Below are positions 6,123 to 11,464 of a stretch of DNA of 22,144 bases, one piece after another (the first letter of the stretch is position 1; every line of letters starts with the position of its first letter). The notes beneath the pieces were generated by a model. That model did not search any database. It was not told the DNA's origin and worked only from the letters and a program-made list of their open reading frames with translations. The DNA is from a virus: the IMG/VR virus record IMGVR_UViG_3300047552_000036, positions 1-22,144 of that record. One strand, written 5' to 3'. Made by a program: the position numbers and the translations under genes.

Positions 6123-6267
6123 TGATAGCCCCTTTGTGTTGATCTTTGAACATAGCCACGGCTTCGCGCTTTGTGTAGCCAAAATATTGCTCTTGAACCA
6201 GATAACCGCCCACGATAGCTGAAACCCGCCAAGCGCCTTGCATTGTTTTTTCAGTTGATACAGTCAT
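6115..6267 (-). CDS. 50-residue small protein of unknown function
   Basis: Translation gives MTVSTEKTMQGAWRVSAIVG, then a GYLVQEQYFGYTKREAVAMF stretch, ending KGAING. The GYTKREAVAMF helix pattern recurs in small proteins of plasmids and phages that I recall, without known function. AAGGGG lies about 8 nt before the ATG at 6267. Its end overlaps the next start by 8 bp. The neat fit between neighbours supports it as a real gene. Confidence 0.78.
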   Translation of the reverse strand: MTVSTEKTMQGAWRVSAIVGGYLVQEQYFGYTKREAVAMFKDQHKGAING

Positions 6268-6278
6268 TGTTTAACCCC

Positions 6279-6605
6279 TTAAAAGTTAAGGTAAACAAAA
6301 CAATCGGCAACTTGGGCGACAAACGCGCCTTCGTCGCTTAGATAATCGGCTACGGCTTGCTGCTTTTCTTCGTCGTCGTCGCATTCGTCAATGCTTACTC
6401 CGTACTGGTGCGCTATGTTTTCCCAAGTGTCTTCGCTAAAGTCACAACAAATTGCAATTACATCCAGCTCTAATTCTTCGCCCGTGTCTTGCTCCCATTG
6501 CTCTAAGTATTCAAACAAAGCCCCCAAGCCTTCATAAGAAAAGTTATCGGGGCGGCATTCTTGAAAAGCGCGGCGAAATTCGTATTGATTAACCGTTTGT
6601 TTCAT
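6279..6605 (-). CDS. Conserved acidic protein of unknown function
   Basis: This 108-residue protein starts KQTVNQYEFRRAFQ and contains PDNFSYEGLGALFEYLEQWE, then a strongly acidic middle (EELELDVIAICCDF, then DECDDDEE), ending FVYLNF. I recall this layout, with an RPxNFSYEGL box and an IELDVIAICCDF box, from many plasmids and phages, where it has no known role. A clear AAGGGGAATACC precedes the ATG at 6605. The charge resembles DNA-mimic proteins, so an anti-restriction role is imaginable, but this is speculation. Confidence 0.82.
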   Translation of the reverse strand: MKQTVNQYEFRRAFQECRPDNFSYEGLGALFEYLEQWEQDTGEELELDVIAICCDFSEDTWENIAHQYGVSIDECDDDEEKQQAVADYLSDEGAFVAQVADCFVYLNF

Positions 6606-6615
6606 GGTATTCCCC

Positions 6616-6810
6616 TTAGTTCATGTTGACAAAATCAAGCGGCAAAAGTTGCAACCCGTTGTGGTTGTTAGCCTTCATAAAAGCCGCGACGTATTGAGCC
6701 GTTGTCATTGTTTCGCCGCCCTTGGGGTAGGCGCGTTTGACTGTTGTTAGCTCACGCTTACGCGCAGCCATGAATTTACGGATAGCGGGGCATTGTGTTG
6801 ATTTACGCAT
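6616..6810 (-). CDS. Small basic protein of unknown function
   Basis: The 64-residue product has a basic N-terminal half (FMAARKRELTTVKRAYPKGG) and a short C-terminal part with AQYVAAFMKANNH. AAGGGGGCTAACC directly before the ATG at 6810 is a good ribosome site and settles the start. Eleven nt separate it from the start of the next gene's ribosome region. No fold or function can be named. Confidence 0.65.
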   Translation of the reverse strand: MRKSTQCPAIRKFMAARKRELTTVKRAYPKGGETMTTAQYVAAFMKANNHNGLQLLPLDFVNMN

Positions 6811-6821
6811 GGTTAGCCCCC

Positions 6822-6986
6822 TTAGTCTTCGATTGATCCAGCGACGCTATACATAGCAACGACGCACGAAACAATAGCAAGCAAGCCAAGAATGGCATTG
6901 ACCAAGCCCAAGCCAATACCCAAGCCAATAACACCGATTGACATTAGGCAAAACACACAAAAGAAAGCGGGAAAAAAGTTAGTCAT
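6822..6986 (-). CDS. Small two-span membrane protein
   Basis: The predicted protein has 54 residues from the ATG at 6986, which has GGAG 9 nt upstream; in-frame starts at 7001 and 7025 lack a ribosome site. Residues 3-30 form a first membrane span with a GVIGLGIGLG turn, and residues 31-48 form a second (ILGLLAIVSCVVAMYSVAG). It is the first gene of the plasmid-like module. Its role is unknown; small holin-like or exclusion-type proteins look similar. Confidence 0.7.
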   Translation of the reverse strand: MTNFFPAFFCVFCLMSIGVIGLGIGLGLVNAILGLLAIVSCVVAMYSVAGSIED

Positions 6987-7055
6987 TTTCAAATGCTCCA
7001 TAAGTAGGAAGGTTTTTTGAATCATCCAGCGGCCTAATTGCTACTGGATGCACAA

Positions 7056-7084
7056 ACTATAACGCACTTATTTGCAGTATGTAA
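7056..7084 (-). promoter_or_regulatory. Candidate leftward promoter of the small-gene module
   Basis: On the minus strand a TATAGT -10 (5 of 6) at 7061-7056 is 17 bp from a weak -35, TTACAT, at 7084-7079. It would start a leader of about 60 nt before the membrane-protein gene. The weak -35 suggests that an activator helps or that the call is wrong. Confidence 0.35.
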
Positions 7085-7099
7085 TAGGGATAAACCCTA
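7085..7099. repeat. Inverted repeat TAGGG-N5-CCCTA (operator candidate)
   Basis: Perfect 5-bp arms with spacer ATAAA directly abut the candidate -35 of the module promoter. A site in this position could control the promoter. The KorA-like protein encoded downstream is a natural but untested candidate. Confidence 0.4.
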
Positions 7100-7161
7100 G
7101 GTTTTGAAAATAATTTGTATATGTAGCGAAAATGCAACGCTTCGCAGGTTATAGGCGCTTT

Positions 7162-7197
7162 GCTATGCCTTCGCATTGCCCCCGCTATGCCTTCGCA
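7162..7197. repeat. Two GCTATGCCTTCGCA direct repeats
   Basis: Exact 14-bp copies at 7162-7175 and 7184-7197 are spaced 22 bp apart, or about two helical turns. They lie in the gap upstream of the module promoter, next to a third partial CTTCGCA at 7140-7146. The gap 6987-7307 holds no gene that I can support. Confidence 0.6.
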
Positions 7198-7307
7198 GCA
7201 TCCAGCGCGGCGGCGAATTGCTGGAAAGTGAAACCGTTAATGCTTTCCAACTAAATCACGGCTTGACCAAGATTCCACCCGTCTACTAGTATGGGGCGGC
7301 TATATTT

Positions 7308-7586
7308 TTATGGATTCCACACTGGTACGCTGGAATTTTCATCCTCAATCACACGCATATATTTCCTGATTCTGTCAGGACCCCCTGGGCCATAAGTTTT
7401 CTCTGCTCTGGCAAGCGCATCTCTGAGCCACTTGTTTCTGTCAGACTTCTCGCCCTTCCAATGCCAAGTGGCAAGCAGCTCACGGGCATGAGCCATCTCT
7501 AACATCCTCTGTCCATGTGCCATGTTCTCTCTTTGCTTCTGGGTTACTGGCTTGCGCTTGTATCGGTTAAATCCAACGAGAGCCAT
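7308..7586 (-). CDS. Small basic phage protein of unknown function
   Basis: A predicted 92-residue protein beginning MALVGFNRYK. AAGG lies 7 nt before the ATG at 7586, so this start is preferred over the ATG at 7592. The product is rich in Lys and Arg and mostly helical (RENMAHGQRMLEMAHARELL, then KWLRDALARAEKTYG). It overlaps the upstream membrane-protein gene by 20 bp. It is the last gene of the leftward early block before the 321-bp gap. Nothing identifies its role. Confidence 0.7.
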   Translation of the reverse strand: MALVGFNRYKRKPVTQKQRENMAHGQRMLEMAHARELLATWHWKGEKSDRNKWLRDALARAEKTYGPGGPDRIRKYMRVIEDENSSVPVWNP

Positions 7587-7764
7587 CACCATGCCTTATA
7601 CGGATACGCAATGCAAAGCCCCAAGCCAAGCCCCATACAACCCACAGAATGCGGTGTTCCATAGGCCATTCACCTGGATTGCTGTTCCAGTTCACAAAAC
7701 CCATCAAGCAGTACGTCACAGCCAGCATGATTGGATAGGCAATGTGGTCAATGTAGTCTTTCAT
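7567..7764 (-). CDS. Small membrane protein
   Basis: A 65-residue protein with two likely membrane spans: IAYPIMLAVTYCLMGFVNW near the N-terminus and ILWVVWGLAWGFALRI near the C-terminus. AAGGAG about 9 nt upstream and an ATGA overlap with the previous gene support the ATG at 7764. Function unknown. Confidence 0.72.
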   Translation of the reverse strand: MKDYIDHIAYPIMLAVTYCLMGFVNWNSNPGEWPMEHRILWVVWGLAWGFALRIRIRHGDGSRWI

Positions 7765-8006
7765 GTGTTCTTCTCCTTGAGTTTTTGCTCAACGTGCCAT
7801 GCAAGCCAATGCCGACTTTTTCCTTCGCTGTCTTTCGTCAAGTTTATTGAATCTTCATCCGTCAGCCCAACCCATGTGCGAACGGTAGTGGAAGGTTGTT
7901 GTGGTTCATTAAGTGCGCTGCGAAGACATCTCACGATTGCTGGATTCCCAACCACAGCACCCATCTCAATCAGCTCAACAACTGCTTCTACTGCTTCAAT
8001 ACTCAT
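7761..8006 (-). CDS. Small phage protein with WVGLTDED segment
   Basis: The 81-residue product has an N-terminal helix (SIEAVEAVVELIEMG), a middle linker and a C-terminal part with TWVGLTDED and LAWHVEQKLKEKN. The LTDED motif echoes the LTDEQL segments of the next gene upstream, so it may be a distant member of the same set of duplicated small genes. AAGGGGGAAGC precedes the ATG at 8006, which overlaps the upstream TGA as ATGA. Confidence 0.75.
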   Translation of the reverse strand: MSIEAVEAVVELIEMGAVVGNPAIVRCLRSALNEPQQPSTTVRTWVGLTDEDSINLTKDSEGKSRHWLAWHVEQKLKEKNT

Positions 8007-8626
8007 GCTTCCCCCTTAATGCCGTAGAGCGCCTCGACATCACCAACGATAAGCACATAGTCAGCAAAATCAATTTCTGCATCCGTCATGTCCAACACCT
8101 TGGCGACCTGCCAATGCTCACGCAGTTGTTCAATCGTCAGCGGCTCACGCTTTGGCTGACAATGCCCACAATCATGGTTTACGCAGCCTATTTTTGGAAC
8201 TTCAAGCTGCGCTTCTTTCCATTCTGTCGGTGTCATCATGCTTCCCCCCTTAATGCCGTGGGCGGCTTCGATTGCAGCACGCATCCGTTCTCGCCAGTTA
8301 GGGTAATTCCCGTTAGAGTCAGGTTTGAACCAAGCATCAACAGCGTCAGCTAACTGCTCATCCGTCAGCGGCTTGCGTTGTTGTGGTGTGGTGTAGAGCA
8401 AGTCACCAAGCTTCACGTTGTCATAAAGTTTTAGCCATGCAGACGGTTGCCCATCTTCGTCAATGTCAATGCACTCAATTTCTCCAACAGGCTCACCCTG
8501 CTCTTGCTTGGCTAGTGCTTCTTCTAGGGCTTCAATAGCATCGTCTTGCAGTTCATTTTGCGCGGGTGATAACGCTGGCAAGTAATACAACGCATCAAGC
8601 GCCAGTGTCATTGCTTCTTTACTCAT
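8003..8626 (-). CDS. Fused small phage protein, two LTDEQ/HGIK modules
   Basis: This 207-residue frame looks like two former genes. Residues 1-129 end in AAHGIKGGS and contain KPLTDEQLADAV. Residues 130-207 begin MMTPTEWKEAQ, contain a CVNHDCGHC cluster and EPLTIEQLREHW, and end YGIKGEA. At the join, the DNA GGCATTAAGGGGGGAAGCATGA matches the true gene end at 8003-8030 except for one extra G (plus-strand C6 at 8244-8249, against five). With five G, the first part would end GIKGEA and the second would start at an ATG at 8239 in an ATGA overlap. Similar small proteins are common in proteobacterial phages; their role is unknown. The fusion may be real or a sequencing slip. Confidence 0.75.
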   Translation of the reverse strand: MSKEAMTLALDALYYLPALSPAQNELQDDAIEALEEALAKQEQGEPVGEIECIDIDEDGQPSAWLKLYDNVKLGDLLYTTPQQRKPLTDEQLADAVDAWFKPDSNGNYPNWRERMRAAIEAAHGIKGGSMMTPTEWKEAQLEVPKIGCVNHDCGHCQPKREPLTIEQLREHWQVAKVLDMTDAEIDFADYVLIVGDVEALYGIKGEA

Positions 8627-8886
8627 AATTGTTCCTTGATTCCATGCTCTTGCTCAATGCGGCGTGTAATTTCTATTACATCTTCATCTGTGATGTGTTC
8701 ACCGCAATAGGTAGCAATGCGCTTAATGTTGGTCAATTCAAGCGGCTTACGATTTGCAGACAGATTGACAAGCGCCCACTCCAAAGAGCCAAGCTCTGCA
8801 AGGTCAAAGCTGTTTTGGTGTTGACGCGACTTCAAAAAATCAATACGTCTTTGTAATGTCTTAATGTGTTCTGTTGGAGTTCTCAT
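8623..8886 (-). CDS. 87-residue phage protein ending in HGIKEQL
   Basis: It starts MRTPTEHIKTLQRRIDFLK, a helical region, and carries KPLELTNIKRI and an acidic ITDEDVIEITRRIEQEHGIK end that resembles the ends of the neighbouring modules. The ATG at 8886 has AGAGG about 7 nt upstream and overlaps the TGA of a 34-codon gene as ATGA; a longer frame to 9012 would overlap that whole gene and is rejected. Function unknown. Confidence 0.75.
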   Translation of the reverse strand: MRTPTEHIKTLQRRIDFLKSRQHQNSFDLAELGSLEWALVNLSANRKPLELTNIKRIATYCGEHITDEDVIEITRRIEQEHGIKEQL

Positions 8887-8987
8887 AGCGGAGCCTCTGG
8901 CAGTTGTTGACGTTGCTGTTGTGCGTATTCCTTGATCTGCTTGGCAGTCCAAGGCACTGGTGGATGTTGTGGGAAAGGCCAGCTCAT
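8883..8987 (-). CDS. 34-residue Pro/Gln-rich micro-protein
   Basis: Translation gives MSWPFPQHPPVPWTAKQIKE, then a Gln-rich helix and the end LPEAPL. It has one of the best ribosome sites in the window, TTTGGAGGAACT before the ATG at 8987, and its TGA overlaps the next ATG as ATGA. Those two features make it a likely real gene despite its size. No function can be named. Confidence 0.75.
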   Translation of the reverse strand: MSWPFPQHPPVPWTAKQIKEYAQQQRQQLPEAPL

Positions 8988-9027
8988 AGTTCCTCCAAAA
9001 ACAAATAGTCAATCAAACAACAAAGCA

Positions 9028-9513
9028 TCACTGTGGTAAGCATTCTTCTTCCTTAATCATCTTGGCTCGTTTCAATCTGATCTCACGCTCGACAATGGAC
9101 AATGCCTGCTCAAGCTGCTTGACTGTGCATTCGTCTAGCTGTGCATCATGCACATCCATGCCCAAGTTCACAGCCTGCATCTCAGGTCCTGTAAACAAGA
9201 ACTTGTCGCCATTGCGTAGACCACGTTTGCCCATCTGGTAGATGGCTTCTTGTGCAGCGTTAATCTCTGCTCTCCAGTCAGCACCAAGACCCATCATGCC
9301 AAGCGCCTCTGCCACATTCATGGCTGCGATAACCAAGTCTATGTCGTCACGCTTACCTCTACCTTGCGTGATGTTTGCCAGCGCATCATGGTTCTTAATC
9401 TTCAGCGCCAGCCCTGCGTGTTGCACTTGAGACACAGGCTTCATTCCTGACAACACCCATGCCATCGTGTCCAAGCGAACACCTTTTGGTTTGTATTTGC
9501 TTTTCTTTTTCAT
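9028..9513 (-). CDS. Conserved phage protein of unknown function
   Basis: The 161-residue protein begins MKKKSKYKPKGVRLD and has the blocks MAWVLSGMKPVSQV, IKNHDALANITQGRGKRDDID, and MQAVNLGMDVHDAQLDECT. I know this order from a family found in many Burkholderiales and Pseudomonas phages, without assigned function. It reads as all helical with a basic N-terminal tail. The ATG at 9513 overlaps the upstream TGA as ATGA, so the longer frame to 9576 is rejected. Its neighbours are DNA-metabolism genes (HNH/HTH protein, RusA), which hints at replication or regulation. Confidence 0.8.
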   Translation of the reverse strand: MKKKSKYKPKGVRLDTMAWVLSGMKPVSQVQHAGLALKIKNHDALANITQGRGKRDDIDLVIAAMNVAEALGMMGLGADWRAEINAAQEAIYQMGKRGLRNGDKFLFTGPEMQAVNLGMDVHDAQLDECTVKQLEQALSIVEREIRLKRAKMIKEEECLPQ

Positions 9514-10010
9514 CGCATCAGCCCTGCAAATGGTGATGTGTAGCGAATCCAAGACTTGCCAGCACGGATACGACACACTAAGCTCTTGTCCACACCATAT
9601 CTAGCAGCGACTTGGCGGCTTGGCTCGTCAGACAAGCGAATCTCGTCAGCCTGCTCCCATGTCAGTTTGCCTACTGTGCGCTGCTTGAACGCCTGAATCT
9701 TTACCTTGCGTGTGATGCTTCCACCTGCACGTTTGCCCATGTGCTGTGTGAACTGCTTGGGTGACAACAACTTGCTGTGGTCAGGGTTGACGCACACAGA
9801 ATTGCCACACTTGGGTAGCACGAACCAGCCTGCTTTTACTGGATTGCCCATCAGATCGCGGAATAAGCGACGAACAGATGTCATCTTGCCATCGTGAGAC
9901 ACGGCTGGAACCTTGTTGCCAATGTAGCCAGTCCAATTCCAGCAATCGCCTTCTTCAATTGTTCTCGCTTTGAGCGATTCAATCGTGTGTTTTGTAGTTT
10001 TTCTTGTCAT
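9510..10010 (-). CDS. HNH-like protein with C-terminal helix-turn-helix
   Basis: At 166 residues it starts with a degenerate HNH-like region: GDCWNWTGYIG, then VRRLFRDLMG and a metal-site-like CGNSVCVNPDH. A basic linker follows (KRAGGSITRKVKIQAFK). The C-terminus has a helix-turn-helix, LTWEQADEIRLSD then QVAARYGVDKSLVCRIRAGKSW. The CVNPDH box is found in phage HNH endonucleases, but the central catalytic His pair seen in active enzymes is not clear, so it may only bind DNA. The ATG at 10010 shares a base with the upstream stop (TAATG). Confidence 0.78.
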   Translation of the reverse strand: MTRKTTKHTIESLKARTIEEGDCWNWTGYIGNKVPAVSHDGKMTSVRRLFRDLMGNPVKAGWFVLPKCGNSVCVNPDHSKLLSPKQFTQHMGKRAGGSITRKVKIQAFKQRTVGKLTWEQADEIRLSDEPSRQVAARYGVDKSLVCRIRAGKSWIRYTSPFAGLMR

Positions 10011-10204
10011 TAGTTGTACCTGGGTGGGTTAATCTCAATGTCCATTTCGTTGGACAGTATTCTTATTTGCCTTGCCATCATGTGCATGAAGTGAGACTGG
10101 TTAGACATCACCTCTGCAAGTTTGACTAGGTTTCCTTCGAGAACTTCTAGGTTTCTCTCCATCAAATCCATCTTCAGTTCTAGCTCATAGATTCTGTCGT
10201 TCAT
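10010..10204 (-). CDS. Small coiled-coil protein (SlyX-like)
   Basis: A 64-residue product that is one long heptad-rich helix (YELELKMDLMERNLEVLEGN..., then MSNQSHFMHMMARQIRILSN), ending NPPRYN. It is SlyX-like in form only. The ATG at 10204 overlaps the rusA stop as ATGA. It may be a partner or oligomerisation factor; nothing shows which. Confidence 0.72.
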   Translation of the reverse strand: MNDRIYELELKMDLMERNLEVLEGNLVKLAEVMSNQSHFMHMMARQIRILSNEMDIEINPPRYN

Positions 10205-10629
10205 GGCAACTCCTCCATCACTATCACATCAACACCAGCATATTCGCTGTATCTCTTGGTCACATGAGCATCAACAATCTGACAGTCATCAACGTAAACA
10301 ATGCCGTTTAAAGCGTCTGTCACAGCCTTTGCAATGTTGTCCCAGTCAGGCTTTTTTGTCGGCCTTATGAGCTGATCTAAGCAGTCTTGGTGCTTCTTCT
10401 TGCTGAAGCTGGTAGGTATCGGCATACGAATGTGGATGAACACCTTGATTGGAGTTTCCAAAAGCTCGTTAGAACCCATTGCTCGTAATGCTGACTCCTT
10501 AACTAACTCCTCATAGTCTTTAGTTTTCTGTGGTGTGTATGTCTGGACAAACTTCCCACGCTTTGCAAACCTCGGTCTGCCTTTTGCTACTGGATTGCCA
10601 TCCACCGTAAACGTCACCGCAAATGTCAT
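10201..10629 (-). CDS. rusA: RusA family Holliday-junction resolvase
   Basis: This 142-residue protein has the family signature KKPDWDNIAKAVTDALNG at about 92-109 followed by YVDDCQIVDAHVTKRY. Asp95, Asp97 and the YVDD aspartates are the metal-binding residues of RusA. The N-terminus GNPVAKGRPRF is also typical. It cuts Holliday junctions made during phage recombination or before packaging. The ATG at 10629 has AGGAG 7 nt upstream. The upstream small gene overlaps its first 110 bp. Confidence 0.93.
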   Translation of the reverse strand: MTFAVTFTVDGNPVAKGRPRFAKRGKFVQTYTPQKTKDYEELVKESALRAMGSNELLETPIKVFIHIRMPIPTSFSKKKHQDCLDQLIRPTKKPDWDNIAKAVTDALNGIVYVDDCQIVDAHVTKRYSEYAGVDVIVMEELP

Positions 10630-10732
10630 CCAAATCTCCTGTTAAAAACAATGCTTGGTTAATCAAAGTAAGTGGCACATTACGCCCATCTCTGACCCCA
10701 TCAAGCAGTCTCTTTGCTTCAAAGTAATTCAC
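10520..10732 (-). CDS. 70-residue small phage protein overlapping rusA
   Basis: It starts at a GTG (10732) that overlaps the previous TGA as GTGA. The N-terminal part NYFEAKRLLDGVRDGRNVPL and LINQALFLTGDLD matches a type of small phage protein I recall. The C-terminal 37 codons lie inside rusA in another frame and look less protein-like, so in the ancestor the gene may have ended earlier. No ribosome site is seen, which fits coupling to the upstream gene. Confidence 0.55.
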   Translation of the reverse strand: MNYFEAKRLLDGVRDGRNVPLTLINQALFLTGDLDDICGDVYGGWQSSSKRQTEVCKAWEVCPDIHTTEN

Positions 10733-10890
10733 TTTGCAAACAAGTAGCAAGCCACAGCAATGGCAAACAACCAAGCTGGAATACACCACCAGCAAGTAGC
10801 CTTTTGATGATGTTCAAACCACTCATAGTCATCCTGTGGGAATGCTTCTTTCAGAGTGCGTGGGTACTTACGACTTGTGGGAAATGACAT
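10729..10890 (-). CDS. 53-residue single-span membrane protein
   Basis: Translation gives MSFPTSRKYPRTLKEAFPQD, then an aromatic and His-rich stretch (DYEWFEHHQK), and a C-terminal membrane span (CWWCIPAWLFAIAVACYLFA). GGAG lies 6 nt before the ATG at 10890. It overlaps the repressor gene's end by 23 bp and its TGA overlaps the next GTG. Function unknown. Confidence 0.72.
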   Translation of the reverse strand: MSFPTSRKYPRTLKEAFPQDDYEWFEHHQKATCWWCIPAWLFAIAVACYLFAK

Positions 10891-11077
10891 CTTTTGCTCC
10901 ATTCAAAAACTTGTTCAGCCGATCATCTGTATCAGAGAATTCTCGACTAAGGTTGTCAACTATTAACGTATCCACCAAGCTGGCCTGTGAACGGCGCTGT
11001 TGCTCTGCCGCCTTCTCAAGCAGTTGCTTGGAAGATGGACGGATACGAACCAAGAGGGGTACAGTTTTTTGCTTCAT
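10868..11077 (-). CDS. Ribbon-helix-helix regulator, probably leaderless
   Basis: A 69-residue protein with an Arc/MetJ/CopG-type pattern: the strand VPLLVRIRPSSKQ, helix LLEKAAEQQRRS and helix ASLVDTLIVDNLSREF. Such proteins bind DNA as dimers through the strand. The gene faces the exonuclease/Erf operon across a short region with operator-like repeats, so it may repress both directions. The -10 box ends 7 bp before the ATG, which puts the RNA start at or next to the ATG, and no ribosome site exists. It heads the leftward early operon. Confidence 0.8.
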   Translation of the reverse strand: MKQKTVPLLVRIRPSSKQLLEKAAEQQRRSQASLVDTLIVDNLSREFSDTDDRLNKFLNGAKDVISHKS

Positions 11078-11098
11078 GCTGAAATTATATGCTAGAAT
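11069..11098 (+). promoter_or_regulatory. Candidate rightward promoter of the recombination operon
   Basis: An extended -10, TG-C-TAGAAT, at 11090-11098 (5 of 6 to TATAAT plus TG) lies 18 bp from a weak -35, TTGCTT, at 11069-11074. The extended -10 can make up for the weak -35. The end of its -10 touches the TGATATCA palindrome. It overlaps the leftward promoter almost face to face. Confidence 0.5.
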
Positions 11099-11112
11099 GA
11101 TATCACTGTGAA
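11084..11112 (-). promoter_or_regulatory. Strong leftward promoter of the ribbon-helix-helix gene
   Basis: On the minus strand: TTCACA at 11112-11107 (5 of 6), a 17-bp spacer and a perfect TATAAT at 11089-11084. RNA would start close to 11077, the first base of the start codon. Confidence 0.75.
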
Positions 11113-11122
11113 ATCATCACAG
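11098..11122. promoter_or_regulatory. Two abutting operator-like palindromes between divergent genes
   Basis: TGATATCA (11098-11105) is a perfect palindrome inside the leftward spacer and at the end of the rightward -10. CTGTGA-N5-TCACAG (11106-11122) has perfect 6-bp arms and covers the leftward -35. It resembles a CRP site, but with 5 bp between half-sites instead of 6. Both suit a repressor acting on both promoters. Confidence 0.6.
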
Positions 11123-11155
11123 CAACATCAACCTACCAACTATGGAGAGATGACT

Positions 11156-11464
11156 ATGAAGTTCGGTACTTTTTGGCAAACGCTAGTCCGACGAAGCGCC
11201 CCCGTAACCAGCATTGAAGCAGCGGCTTCTGTAGACAGCGCCAGCATGGAGCAACTTGTCTATGAAGTGATTGCAGATTTTCCTGACGGGTGCATCCAAG
11301 ACGAAGTGCTTGCCAACCTACACCAATACCCATACTCAAGCGTGACTGCGAGGTTTCGTGGCTTGCTGAACAAGGGTTACATCATTGACACAGGACTCAC
11401 CCGCCCAGGTAAATCAGGTCGTCAGCAACGTGTTCTCAAAATCAAGGAATTTTCAAATGCCTAA
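11156..11464 (+). CDS. Small winged-helix-like protein
   Basis: The 102-residue protein starts MKFGTFWQTLVRRSAPV. Residues 31-100 read as a winged helix: SMEQLVYEVIADFPDGC, IQDEVLANL, a recognition helix YSSVTARFRGLLNKGYI, then a basic wing with RPGKSGRQQRVLKI. GGAG lies 8 nt before the ATG at 11156; an ATG at 11150 is too close to it. The gene is first in the rightward operon and overlaps the exonuclease start by 8 bp. It may regulate the operon or mark DNA ends; function unknown. Confidence 0.7.
   Translation: MKFGTFWQTLVRRSAPVTSIEAAASVDSASMEQLVYEVIADFPDGCIQDEVLANLHQYPYSSVTARFRGLLNKGYIIDTGLTRPGKSGRQQRVLKIKEFSNA

Noticed and set aside
11106-11122. CTGTGA-N5-TCACAG as a host CRP site
   Set aside because: CRP half-sites are spaced 6 bp apart and here the gap is 5 bp. 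A phage repressor operator is more likely.
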